From the NCBI RefSeq assembly GCF_014356525.2, contig NC_052518.1:9341655-9405654 (forward strand): DNA of 64,000 nucleotides, read 5' to 3'. This document shows positions 22,921-34,300 of the stretch, in pieces. How positions within the stretch are numbered: position 1 is the stretch's first letter; each line of letters starts with the position of its first letter. This DNA is from Nilaparvata lugens. Taxonomy: Eukaryota; Arthropoda; Insecta; Hemiptera; Delphacidae. The position numbers and the translations under genes were made by a program. The notes under the pieces are model-generated. The model did no database searches, was not told the origin of the DNA, and saw only the letters and a list, made by a program, of their open reading frames with translations.

Positions 22921-24352
22921 ATGAGTAGCTCTAGTTCTAGTGACTCTGAACAATCACCTAGTGAATTCGAGGTTTCATTATTACGTTTACCTATTGATTT
23001 AAAAGGATAAATCAGAATTATTAGAGCTAGGCAAACAGTTAGGTATTCACATCCCTCAATCTGTTTGTATTGAATACTTGAGATTCGCTGTTAACTTGGC
23101 AAAAAAAGTTTGTATTTATGTGGACCACGATTCAGGAGCTAGAGATGCTCTAAGTCGATTACTTAAGTTAGGGTCCCTGTCTCAACGCGATCGTATTATC
23201 TTCCCTATGCTAGCCGATTACGAGCGAATAGTAGGCAAGCTAGGCAGAAATCAAGAACCCATCTACGACACAGTAGTTCCCGATAACTTAGCAAAAATCC
23301 CAATTCCAGAAAATAATATGGCAGGGAATGATAAAAGACCCTTTGCGAAACCCGAAAGCTATGGGGGTACAAAGAGTGAAGACTTCAACGAGTGGTTGAA
23401 AACCTTCAATAGGGCAGCAAAAATAAATAAGTGGGATGAGGATGATAAAATCTTGTATTTACCCCTCTACCTCAAGAAAACAGCATTGGCAATTTTCGAC
23501 ATATTTTTGGATAAAAATGAAAACGCGACATTTCTTGATGCAGTAGGCCACTTAAAAAGTAAACTTGTAGACCCTGTTCATGAAGAGACAACCAGACAAA
23601 AACTCGAAAACAGAAACAAATTACCAACAGAAACATACACAGAATACACAGCAGATATAATAAAACTTTGTCACATTCTTGAGCCTCAAATGTCAGAGAA
23701 AAGAATAGTAGGATATGTTTTGAGAGGCTTAGACGTAGGAGCATTGCAACATGTTGCTTTCATGGACAATGCATCAGTTGAAGATTTAGAGAAAAATCTC
23801 GCCAAATATGAAAGATCTCGCTTCCTTCTAGACAAAAAGTTAGGAATGCATAATGCTTCAATCGAACAGCCTGTCCAAAAAATAAATGTAGTAGATACTT
23901 TAGAAAAGAAATTGAACGATCTGAGTATTGTTGTGAAAAATTTGAGTAGAAATGTAGGTCAATCACAAAATCCCAATCCTAATAGACAGTTTGGAAATAG
24001 GAGCGGAAACTTTTCCCCACACGAAACAAATCAGAACAACTTCCAAAGACAACCTTATTCAAACAATAATAATTACAATGATCGCGACAGAAACACACAA
24101 TCACATAATCCTAATCCTAATAGACAGTTTGGAAATAGGAGCGGAAACGTCTTCCCACACGAAACAAATCAGAACAATTTCCAAAGACAACCTTATACAA
24201 ACAATAATTACACACAATCAACATCAGTCAATTACAGGACACCAATCAACCCTAATAGGACTAGATTCTGTACATACTGTAAGAGGAATAATCACTGGAA
24301 AGATGATTGTTTTTTCTTATCAAAAAACTCGAATACAGGATCCCGACCCTAG
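22921..24352 (+). pseudogene. Gypsy gag (capsid/nucleocapsid), frameshifted
   Basis: Gag of the LTR element nested in the hAT. It opens at ATG 22921 with a serine-rich MSSSSSSDSEQS start. One extra A in the run near 23001-23004 shifts it to a second frame, which stays open to 24352. That frame contains a capsid-like region (FNEWLKTFNRAAKINKW, MSEKRIVGYVLRGL) and an Asn-rich tail with an internal duplication (the 138-bp unit at 23983 recurs at 24121). It ends with a CX2CX4HX4C zinc knuckle (CTYCKRNNHWKDDC, about 24268-24309). Apart from the single shift the frame is well preserved, indicating a moderately young copy. Confidence 0.88.
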
Positions 24353-27300
24353 ACGAATCGGATATGAACTTGGGATCCGGATTTGAAAAACAAAGCGCTG
24401 AATTTCCATTTGATAATTATTCTCCAAATTCAATTGATAAAGAAGAAATCACATGTAATATAATATCTTCTGTATCAATGAAAGATGAACAATCCAAAGC
24501 GATAGAATTTGTCAGGCAGTTTTTTCTCAATGCCAATAATAATCAGTGTTATACTCAAATGAAAGTGAAAATAATTGTCCTAACGAAATAGAAAGTGAAA
24601 CCAACTTCAAACAGCTATTGTCTTCCGAAATGCATGCTCAGCACGAACTTGGAATGAATGGATCATTGACTAAAGAGAGAAGAATTCAAGTCCCAGTACT
24701 TACTATTAATGGAAAATTCAAAGGAAAAGATGTATCAATTACCATTGACACCGGTACGAACGTAAACATAGTTCAAAAAAATCTTTTAAGTAGCGATGAT
24801 CTAAAACATTTGAAAAATAGTAGTATTGCTTTATCGGTAGCTAATGGTTCATTAATGCCGATCACAGGAATGATCTCGAGTGAAATTCAAATACATGACA
24901 GGAAATTCGAAGTAAATTTAGTAATTTCTGAAGACTTACAGGCCGATATTATTGTTGGAAATTCCTTCTTCTCAAAATATAAAATGAAATTGGATTATGA
25001 GAATAACATCATTTCAATGAACGATAATGGTAAAATAGTCGAATTAGACATGGATAAAGAGTGGATTTGTACATTAAATAGATTACACAACGATTCTGAA
25101 ACAAATATTACAAAAGAAGTCTGCATACCCAATCCCGTAAATTTCGTCAAATGTGCTCTTGAAACAATAATCCCCGCTCAAAAAGACGTGAATGTCAAAG
25201 TCAATCTAACACAAAAATTGCTCAAAGTATCCCATTTTACTCCAAATGAATCGTTATTACATAATAAAAAATTGCATGTGCTTTGGAATGAGGATGATTT
25301 TGAAACAAACATAAGTGAAATTAGAATTTTGAATCTAGGAAGGCAAGATATAAGATTGTTGCATGAAACTATTATTGGTGAAATTGAAGGAGAAGTTTGT
25401 AATTACGACGAATCTGTTTCATTAGTAGACTCTGTACTATTCGATGGAGGAGGTTGTGAAATAGATATTAATAAAGATCTTACACCAGAGCAAAATTCCA
25501 AAGCGAAAAGACTCATCAATAAATACAAACACCTATTTTCAACAAACGAAATTGATTTCGAGGAAGCGAAATTACCCGAATACAAGTTCAAACTTACAGA
25601 TTACACACCCATTGCTAAGTCACCGTACAGATTACCTATCGCTCAAAGAACAGAAATAGACAGACAAGTAGAGTTATTGATAAAAGCAGGAATAGTTTGT
25701 GAAACCCAGAGTCATTATGCTTCTCCCGCATTTTTAGTTACTAAAAAAGACGGTGGATTCAGATTGGTTGTAGACTATAAAATGTTGAACGAGAAAATAT
25801 TACCGGATAGATATCCCCTTCCCCTTCTTCAAACAATTTTTGATTCTCTTGACAATTCGGATTACTTTTCCACCCTAGATATCAGACAAGCATTTTTCCA
25901 ACAGCCATTACACGAAGATTGTCGAAAATATGTAGCATTTGCAACTCATAAAGGGCTGTACACGTTCAAAAGACTACCTTTTGGTCTTAGAACATCTCCA
26001 AATGCTTTCCAACGAGCAATCAACCAAGTATTCAATGATTATTTGTATAGAGGAGTTTTGATTTACTTGGACGATATCATTAGCTATGGAGAATCATTTG
26101 ATAAGCAATATCAACAGCTCGAGGAAACCTTAAAAAGATTGCAAGACGTAGGACTAAAATTGAATACATCTAAATGTCACTTCTTCTACCGAAAAATTAA
26201 AGTACTTGGACACACTGTCTCAAAGGAAGGGATACAACCCGCTTCCGAAACCTTGGAAGCTATCGAAAAATACCCTATACCCAAAACTGTCAAAGATGTC
26301 AGAGCATTTCTTGGTCTTAGTGGATTTTACCGAAAATTCATTCAAAACTACGCTATAATTGCAAGACCCTTAACAAATCTGATATCTAAAAATAACGAGA
26401 ATAAACCAATCACTTGGGAAGAAGATCAGCAGAACGCATTCTCGGAAATAAAAAGCAAACTTTTATCACAACCCGTACTTCATCATTTTAATAATGATAA
26501 GGAGGTAGTGGTACACACAGATGCTTCTCGAGTTGGAATAGGGGGCATTATCTCGCAGCCAGATGACAATGGAAAATTACATCCAGTAACTTTTGTTTCC
26601 AGAAAACTGACAAAACATGAAGAAAATTGGGCAGTAGGAGAGATTGAACTTCTATCAATAGTGTATTGTGTAAATTATTTCAGACAATACTTAATTGGCC
26701 GATTGTTTACAATCTACACAGATCATGCTAGTTTGCAATACTATAAAACTTGGAAAAACCCCAGTATTCGAGTCAGTAAGTTACTTATGAAATTAACGGA
26801 GTTCACGTTCGATTTGAAAATATAAACCAGGAGCCCAAATGCACGTACCTGATGCCCTGAGTAGATATCCACCAGAGAAGGATATAACTGATATCACAAA
26901 GGACGAAAACTACAATATATTCGAAATAGAAGAAATAGACATAAAGACTTTACAGAAAAATGATGAGAGTATAAGAAAAATATATGATGCAATACGAAAC
27001 CCTAATCATAGTGATACAGCTACGATTAGAAAGGCGAGAAAATACACGATCGAAAAAGACATTGTCTATCTGAAGAAATTTGATGGGCATACCAATCAAT
27101 TGAAACTTCTCGTACCCCGATCTCTTATCAATAAAATCCTTGAAACATTCCATGATGATTCCTTAACAGGTGGACATAACGGCATTTATAAAACCCATGA
27201 GAAAATATCATCGAAATATTGTTGGGAAAATATGTATGAAAACATTGCGAATTATGTAAGATCATGTAAAAATTGCCAAGAGAGAAAAACCCCTACTACG

Positions 27301-27507
27301 AAGCCTCAAGGTTTCTTATCACCCATCAAGTGTGATAGTAAGCCTTTCTCAAGTATCATGATGGACTACATCGGTCCGTTAGAGAGCTCAATGGGCTATT
27401 CATACATTCTAACGATTGTTGACTTAACGACCCGATATATTTTAGCTGAACCTTGTAAACACGCCGACGCAAATAATACCACTAAATGCTTATGGAAATT
27501 AATATAG
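24307..27507 (+). pseudogene. Gypsy pol (protease, RT, RNase H, integrase N-part), broken and truncated
   Basis: The first part (24307-24591) is in the -1 frame relative to gag; the main frame is 24546-26825. Domains in order: retropepsin with the active-site triad DTG near 24750; reverse transcriptase with YLDDI near 26067 and LPFGLRTSPNAFQ near 25975; RNase H with HTDAS near 26515 and YTDHASLQ near 26718. Two bases appear lost at about 26822-26826, shifting into a third frame (26839-27507). That frame carries the linker DALSRYP, the integrase H-H-C-C zinc domain (HDDSLTGGHNG ... CKNCQERK) and the first core aspartate in MMDYIGPL. The integrase ends abruptly at about 27507, with no second or third catalytic acid and no 3' LTR. 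Ty3/Gypsy by domain order (integrase after RNase H). Confidence 0.92.
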
Positions 27508-28039
27508 TACATATTAATATTTACATATTAATCCTCCATATATATGCTCTATTTCATGGTTGTATAATTTTATTAGAAATGAAATTGTCTAAATGGAATT
27601 CAATGATATTTATTAGTTTATTACTATTTAATTTATTTGCTGTAGTTTAAATATTAAAATCTTCTTTTACATTTAATTTACTGCTTTTGCTTCCAACGTT
27701 TAAAATCTTCATATTAGCATTCATTTCAATATATTTTATGGTTTTCTTCTATCAATTAGTGCTCCACAAGCCTCATTATTGAGTACCGTAGTATTTTTTG
27801 ATTTTGAAGCTTGAATGTGCTTCTGGACAAAATGAATAAAGGGTACTTTATGTTTTTATAATGTGTTTTTAATAACTTTTATAAGTAGCCCATGCAAATA
27901 AAGTAATAATTTTGAATGAATGTTGAAAATATAAAACATGAATGAATCAATAATGAATTTCAAATTTAATAGTAAATCAATTAATTATTCTTGAAAACAT
28001 ATTTCTTATTGCTTATGGCCATCATCAATAAATCATTGT
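27508..28039. other. hAT-element interior after the integrase truncation
   Basis: AT-rich, no supported frame. The change from integrase to this sequence is abrupt and marks either a deletion or the edge of a later insertion. Confidence 0.4.
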
Positions 28040-28262
28040 TACTGGTGAAGAGTTGCAAAAGCATCTTTGCAATCAACATTCAAATTGAAATAATCATTAG
28101 GTAGTTCATTTCATATGAGATTCAAAGATGCTTTGCTCCTCTCATCTCTCCACTCATCACCGAAAAATCCCTTTCCACAAATGCTGAAGTAGCAGGAATA
28201 GAGAGTAAATATGAAACCACTTTATACAAATTCTTGAACTTATCAGCAGTTCCGTTCCATTT
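28040..28262 (-). pseudogene. hAT transposase C-terminal dimerisation-domain relic
   Basis: The minus strand reads WNGTADKFKNLYKVVSYLL then SIPATSAFVERDFSVMSGE. This is the conserved hAT C-terminal pattern in which a small-residue IPATSA-like core is followed by VER-x-FS-x-M. A TGA at about 28122 and further stops interrupt it, and only ~230 bp separate it from the right TIR, so the N-terminal and RNase-H-like catalytic parts have been deleted. It identifies the surrounding 7.3-kb element as hAT. Confidence 0.8.
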
Positions 28263-28503
28263 GTTACCTGCTACCTGTTACTTTCTATCAGTGAAAATGT
28301 ATATTTATTTGAAATCTGACAGTCTCCGCCACACTAATAACCAAGAATGTTTTGATTTCCTCGTACTTTATTATATAGTACTTTATTGAGCAAAATTAAG
28401 TATTTTTGCGTACTTTATCTTGCTTACAAAGTATAAGGTACAAGACCTCCAAATAAAGTACAATACTTTATCATATAGTACGGGTGGCAACCCTAGGCAC
28501 AGT

Positions 28504-28959
28504 TCTTGCTAGAACTGCCGTACTCACTATACTCTGTACAAAATAACTTTTGACTTGGGATGGACATGCGCAGCAGAGTAGGCATAGAGCGGTAGGGTAC
28601 AACAGCGGCGATGTTACCGCTCTGAACCGGCCAGCGTTCTCTTATTTCTAGTAAGTATTCAAGCGCTCATCTTAAACTTACGAAATTTCCTCTCTGCAAG
28701 CACTGACTCGACTGAATATAATCGACAAATTGGCAACTGCGCTTCCATCTATGACTCTATCCATCACTGTAATTGGCTGATATCTCTCTCTATTTCTCTG
28801 CGCCGCATATTCCTCCAAGTAAAACGTAATTTTGTGAGGAGTATAGACTTGGGACAACAGCCGGCACACTAGAGATTTTTCGGTGTCCTGGCACTAGGTT
28901 TTGGTGTCCGGCTGATGTCTCACTCATATCACACGAGCCCAGACACTACTGGGAAACCA
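28504..28959. other. Flank of the hAT element; no gene confirmed
   Basis: Probably the continuation of the LINE 3' region interrupted at 21148. A GC-richer patch at 28550-28700 has no open frame I can support. Confidence 0.4.
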
Positions 28960-29155
28960 TTTGTATTCCTCCTTGTATTAGATACCTTGTACATATTAGG
29001 TATCTTCCTCTCTGTTTTTCTCTTCTCCAACACACCCAAACACTAAGCCCATGGTTTTTATATTTGTAACATTTTATTGTGTTTTATTTGTTTCGTAAAT
29101 CTTTGTAATTTTGTTTTGTGTGTTTTTAATAAATTGAAATAAATTGAAAAAATTC
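28960..29155 (+). repeat. LINE 3' tail
   Basis: A plus-strand segment ending TTTTTAATAAATTGAAATAA with a repeated AAATTGAAA tail, typical of LINE 3' ends. No coding part is preserved. Confidence 0.5.
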
Positions 29156-29412
29156 CACTCGTCTCCCAGCTTGCCTCACACACGGACACTACTGGTATCC
29201 TATAATGTGATACGGGCCTATTAGTGTCAATCGATATCAACGTGAAATTGTATTGAAAATTGAAAGGTCTTTTGATTCATTAGGTAAATGATTCATTTAG
29301 GTTATCGATTCATTCGATGAATTGTGAGAAATAATGTTGTTTATTATAATCCCTGCAACTTAGAACTCCGATATTTGACGTGATGCTGAAGCTCATATAT
29401 TGGATAGTCTAG

Positions 29413-29666
29413 TTATACTCTGTCCAGACTGCGATGAGCGCTGAAATATTAAGCCGACCCTCCTATACTACTCACATACACAAGCGAAGTCTCCTTTTGT
29501 GTGTATGAGTGAAGGGACGGTCTGTCTACCTGTATACTATACGTAGTATGTAGTATACATACGGTAGTATGTCAATGGCGTATAGGCCAGGCGTGTGTGC
29601 CTGCGTGTGGGGGAGCGAGGGTTGGCTTAATCTTCCAGTGCTCATTGCAGTCTGGACAGAGTATAA
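29413..29666. mobile_element. MITE with ~45-bp inverted ends
   Basis: TTATACTCTGTCCAGACTGC at 29413 is complemented at the right end (to 29666), and the pairing continues through ATGAGC, the TTAAGCC core and CCCTC with a few mismatches. Between the arms is a second, smaller palindromic stretch around GTATACTATACGTAGTATG. Non-coding. Confidence 0.85.
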
Positions 29667-30941
29667 AAATAACACTAGTGCCATGCACAAGAGCACGCGT
29701 TTTATGAAACGATAAATTCGGTTTCAGTAGAACCGATACTGCTTAAAATCAACCCAGAGGAGCCTACTCCAAGATTTAAAAAAATAGCGTTTTAGTTGAA
29801 CGAGAATACACATAGATCTATATTGGTTTTGGTAGGTATAGTGTAGCACGGAATAAACAGCTTATTCACTTTTTTCCTGTGGAATAATAATATCCTACTT
29901 AGTCTATCTATATTACACAGTTTAGTATAGCCTCTCAACTGGATAATCATAATATTTTATTATTTCCTATAGCAAAATAAGGGCCACCTTGCTTTAATTC
30001 CACTCTCAAGGAAGGGACAATATACATTTGAGAAGCTGTAATAAATGTGCTGATAACTTTATATTATCAAAAATTGAATAATTAAGTTTTCAAGTAATCT
30101 GTATTATTTTAGTGCCGGTATCTAATATACTTTTAAAATTGAATTTGAACATGAAATTGCTATTTTATACAATGAAATGGTCAGATGTAACTTGGGTAGG
30201 CTACTCATACAGTATTCAACTTCGTTACTTTGAGTACTCTGGAATATTTTCTCTGAATGAAATCTTTCTTATGATGCCATGTGATACGGAAATTTTTCAT
30301 ATTCATATTTTTTTGTAAAGAAAATGCTGATACCTTTGGAGGAGCCCTATGGCTGCTGGTGAAGTCTACATATAAGTAAAAGTAAAAAGTACCTAATTTA
30401 TTTTTATAATTTTTCTGGCTTATATTTCAACATAATAAATAATTATGGTATTTAAGAATAGGGCCTATTGGTAATGAATAAATAATGGATTTTTGATTAG
30501 GCTACATTATATTATACGGTTGTAACTTACTCACAAAATGAAAATGGAATGAAAAAAGAAAAAACAATACCAATACCAATATTTTTATGCTTGTTCAAAC
30601 ACGTCTTTTTTATTGTAAAACATTGTGGAACTGACTATATTTTATATAATACAATAGCCTGAAATAAAATGGAAATAAGTTTCTTCTGTGTGCAATCGTA
30701 CATGAAACGCGTTTCATGTATCGCGCCTCACCACAGCCTCATATTATTTCCTGCTCAAAGTTATAATAGGTGGCACTGGATTTTCGTGTCTCGTCCTAAC
30801 CTATAAAACCTGACAACCTGTGCAGTTTCGGAGTTGAGGTTATGTCAAGCTTTGTACAATTCAGTTTAGATTTTCATGTTTTTGTTTGGTTAGTTTCTCA
30901 TCCGTATTCAAAATGCTCATAAACCTGAAGCTCTGATAGTT
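29667..30941. other. CCDC51 upstream region
   Basis: No coding frame. The last ~250 bp before the CCDC51 start are less AT-rich and contain a perfect 22-bp palindrome at 30699-30720. The promoter and 5' UTR presumably lie here. Confidence 0.45.
30699..30720. promoter_or_regulatory. Perfect 22-bp palindrome upstream of CCDC51
   Basis: The half site TACATGAAACG is followed immediately by its exact reverse complement, centred on a CGCG step, about 220 bp upstream of the CCDC51 start codon. It could be a dimeric transcription-factor site or a small cruciform. No function is shown. Confidence 0.35.
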
Positions 30942-31345
30942 ATGAGGCATTTCCTTAAAATTATGTTGTGGTTACAATCGACATCTTTGAAAATTGTTAG
31001 AGACAGTCGTTCTCTCGCCAAAGCTGTCAAGTCACATAATCTCCCTTTATCATTTCGTGAATATTGCAAGGAAGATCATTCTGTTTCAGGGCAAGGGACT
31101 TCTATGAAGATAAATGAAGGCAAAAATTATCTGAAAAACAAAATTGACGATTTAGTTGTATGGTATGAACAAGTTACAGGCTTGGATGAAGTTCGATTTG
31201 TCCAAAATAGGGTAATTGAAGCCCAAGATAGGCTTGTTGTAGCCCAAAATAAACGAAGAGAATCAAGTAAAGCTCTGTCAGTTGTTCAGAATAAGTTAAA
31301 AGATATTTATGCCGAATTGGATAATACAACTCGAGGAGAAGAAAG
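30942..31345 (+). CDS. CCDC51: CCDC51 exon 1 (coding)
   Basis: 404 coding nt up to a GAAAG/GTAAG donor, leaving two bases (AG) of a split arginine codon. It encodes the presequence-like N-terminus and the first half of the coiled coil. Confidence 0.9.
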
Positions 31346-34300
31346 GTAAGAATCAAACACATTTCAACTTGGGAGTATATCAGGTGAAGTACTTATCAAC
31401 TCAAAAATGTTTGGATTCAATATGTAAAGTTCCACAAACTTGAAGAATTAAAGATTATAAGTATTTCTTGATACTTATTTAGACAGTATTTCCTTCTATA
31501 GACAATGTTTTCGCTGAGATATGAGAGAACGGTAGAATCCTCAGCAATTATCCTACCAATAGGTTATCTTGAAAAGTTTCTTGTAAACTTGGAAGAATCA
31601 GAATATTGGATTGAAATATAATTGAATGTTTAGTATTTTATTGATACAAGTACAAACTATATTGATTAACATGCTCAGCCCAAAACCTCTCCCAAATTGG
31701 ATAGGATTCTATTCAATATAACTTGGATTAACTTGAACTCCCGGTTTGACTGAAGTCTATAACTTAAATTTAAACCTTGATTGAAATTGTTGAAAGCCTG
31801 GAGGAGAGTCTATTTCGCTAGTTTAGTTTACCCCATAAGAGACAATGCATCCAGCTAACGAGCGAACAAAATTCAGCGCGTTTTTGACGCCCGGTTTGTT
31901 GGGACCTAAAGAGTGTAGTCTGGCGTAAATCCTCTGATATGATTAGCCAATTCTCTTATCAAATGAGGACTCTCCACTATATTCAATAATGAAAAATATT
32001 CTTATCGTAGTTTATATTCTGCTCTTCATTGTATATTAAACGTTATTACTGTACACATTTATTATAATTATGTACACATTTATGTTTTTCTTTTACTGTT
32101 TTGCAACTCTCACCAGCGGGCAAAGATTTTCTTTTTGCTGGTGATGCCTAGATTTTATATTTTATTTTAATTTTATTCAAGTGCATGTATGAGTAATTAT
32201 GATTATTTATTTATATTTTTAATGATGTCATATTATAAAGATTTTTGTAATATGTTTTGAATATTCTAATTGGCAATAAATGAATGAAATGAAATGAAAT
32301 TAATTTTTACATTATGTTTATTCTTGTACAGTGCTATTTTGTTTTTGTACCACTATGGGACTCATTAGACAGTGGCAATTGACAAATTTTATAAATAAAT
32401 GAGCATTGATTTGATTTACAGATACCTCCAACTGATTACTCACGAACACGCAGTTCTCAAAGAGGAAAGGCTTCTGACAGAAGAGTTCAACCAAAATGAA
32501 AGAGAGGAAAGAGACTGTTTCACATTTCTGTCGTCAGCTGTCAAAGAAAGCCACGAGAAAGAGCGAGCTCAAGCTGAAAAGACTAAATATTGGTCTGTTA
32601 TTGGCTCAATCTTGGGAACTATGATTGGTGTTCTTGGATCGTCGATAAATAATCAGTTCAAAATGAAAGAACTAAGGAAAATGGTGAGTATGTTGAAGAA
32701 ATCTTACTACTTTAACTATTCGCTGAGCGTTTTTAACAAATCGCTGCTCTTAATCCTATCTGTGGTGTAATTAAAAAATATGTAGGAATTTCATTGACTA
32801 GAATATGTTGGAAAATAGATAATAGAACATTTTATCGTATTTTTTTAGGGCTACTTTTAATATAAATAAAAATATAAATCTCAGTACCCTTTTAAATTAT
32901 TTTGTCACAACATGTTTCGGACATTGATATGAATTAAAAGGGTACTGAGATTTATATTTTTATTTATAATATAACTTATTTGAAGATATTTAAAATACAG
33001 TATATGAAGAGATTAAACTGAATAATAAGAGAATATAACTTATTTGGAGATATTTAAAATACAGTATATGAAGAGATTAAACTGAATAATAAGAGGTCAA
33101 CAGTTTCATCCTTAATTTATACGGCGATTCAAAATGAATTCCAGACAGATTTATCTATCATGTAAATGGTTTACCATATGATAATTACTCACAAGATAGT
33201 AAAATTGATGAAAGTGAGTTATGTTCGGTATGTCCACCTTAAATTAATGAGAGAGAATCATACATGTTTGGTATGTCCACCATTTGATACCACCATATGT
33301 CCACACAGATAACTCTGATTGCAAATTTGCGATCCATTCCAAATTGTGTCTCAGGTTCTTCTGTCTTCCAAGATAAAGCTGTTGATATACTGTTTTCAAT
33401 ATGAAGAAGTGAAAAAACAACGAAATGATCAACGTGATAGAGAAAAACAGATTATCAGCTGTTTTCCTTTCCGTTTTCTGAGTGACAGCAGATAATTTAC
33501 ACACACTTTGGGATGAATTGCAGCGATGCAACTATATGACTCTATTTATCAATAATGTATTTATAATCACATGAAATAAGTTTGAAATTTCAAGTAGGGT
33601 ATTCACTTATTAATAAAACAAAGTAAAATTTTATCATAAAAGTAGTTTTCCCAATAAAATTATTATTCAAGTCTCATTACTAGATTTTTTTTTACTAGAA
33701 TAATTGTAATTTCAAAATATTTAATCCTAAATCATCAAATACGTGAGAAATTAAGGCTCAACTCACACTTACGCGACTCAAGTCGAGAAGAGACTGCGAC
33801 TGTAGTCTCTTTTCGACGCAGCATGTGTTTTAAAATGGTGACACTCAGACCAGTCGACTCTAGTCTCCGTGACCTCACGACTGTGAGACTGAGTCGAGCG
33901 TCGAGCCTCGACTAGAGTTGCATAGTACCATACATTTTCAATAAAAGTGAGGTTATGTTCGATGAAAGTGATGTTTTATCATTTTAGATAAGACAATAAT
34001 AAGAATTATATTCATAATAATTATTATAAAATTTGTTAAATGCTAAGTAGTGATGAATTAGATCTTATATTTTTAATAAAGTAAGGTTGGAAAATGGAGT
34101 AGCATGGAACTGAAGTAGCGACAATGAGCAAGGAAGTCGTAAGGCCGAGAGACTAGAGTCTCCTCGACTGGAGTCGTACGATTTTAGTCGAGCTAGTGTT
34201 AGTTGAGCCTAAGTATACCGGTATGTGGGAGACTAGAAATTTATCTGAAAACAGCTGACTAAGGGATTATGGAAAAATGTGATGTAGGGTGTAGTCAAGT

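Larger units (their letters stand above)
21157..28495. mobile_element. 7.3-kb hAT-type element (perfect 13-bp TIR, 8-bp TSD) with nested elements
   Basis: TAGGGTTGCCACC at 21157-21169 is repeated perfectly inverted at 28483-28495, and the octamer GGCACAGT flanks both ends (21149-21156 and 28496-28503). Subterminal regions at 21180-21255 and 28365-28480 share many copies of AAAGTAC/GTACTTT. A minus-strand relic near 28080-28262 has the hAT C-terminal dimerisation signature. TIR starting TAGGG, an 8-bp target site and that signature together define a hAT element. Most of the transposase is missing, and the interior is occupied by a palindromic MITE and a broken Gypsy element. Confidence 0.88.
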
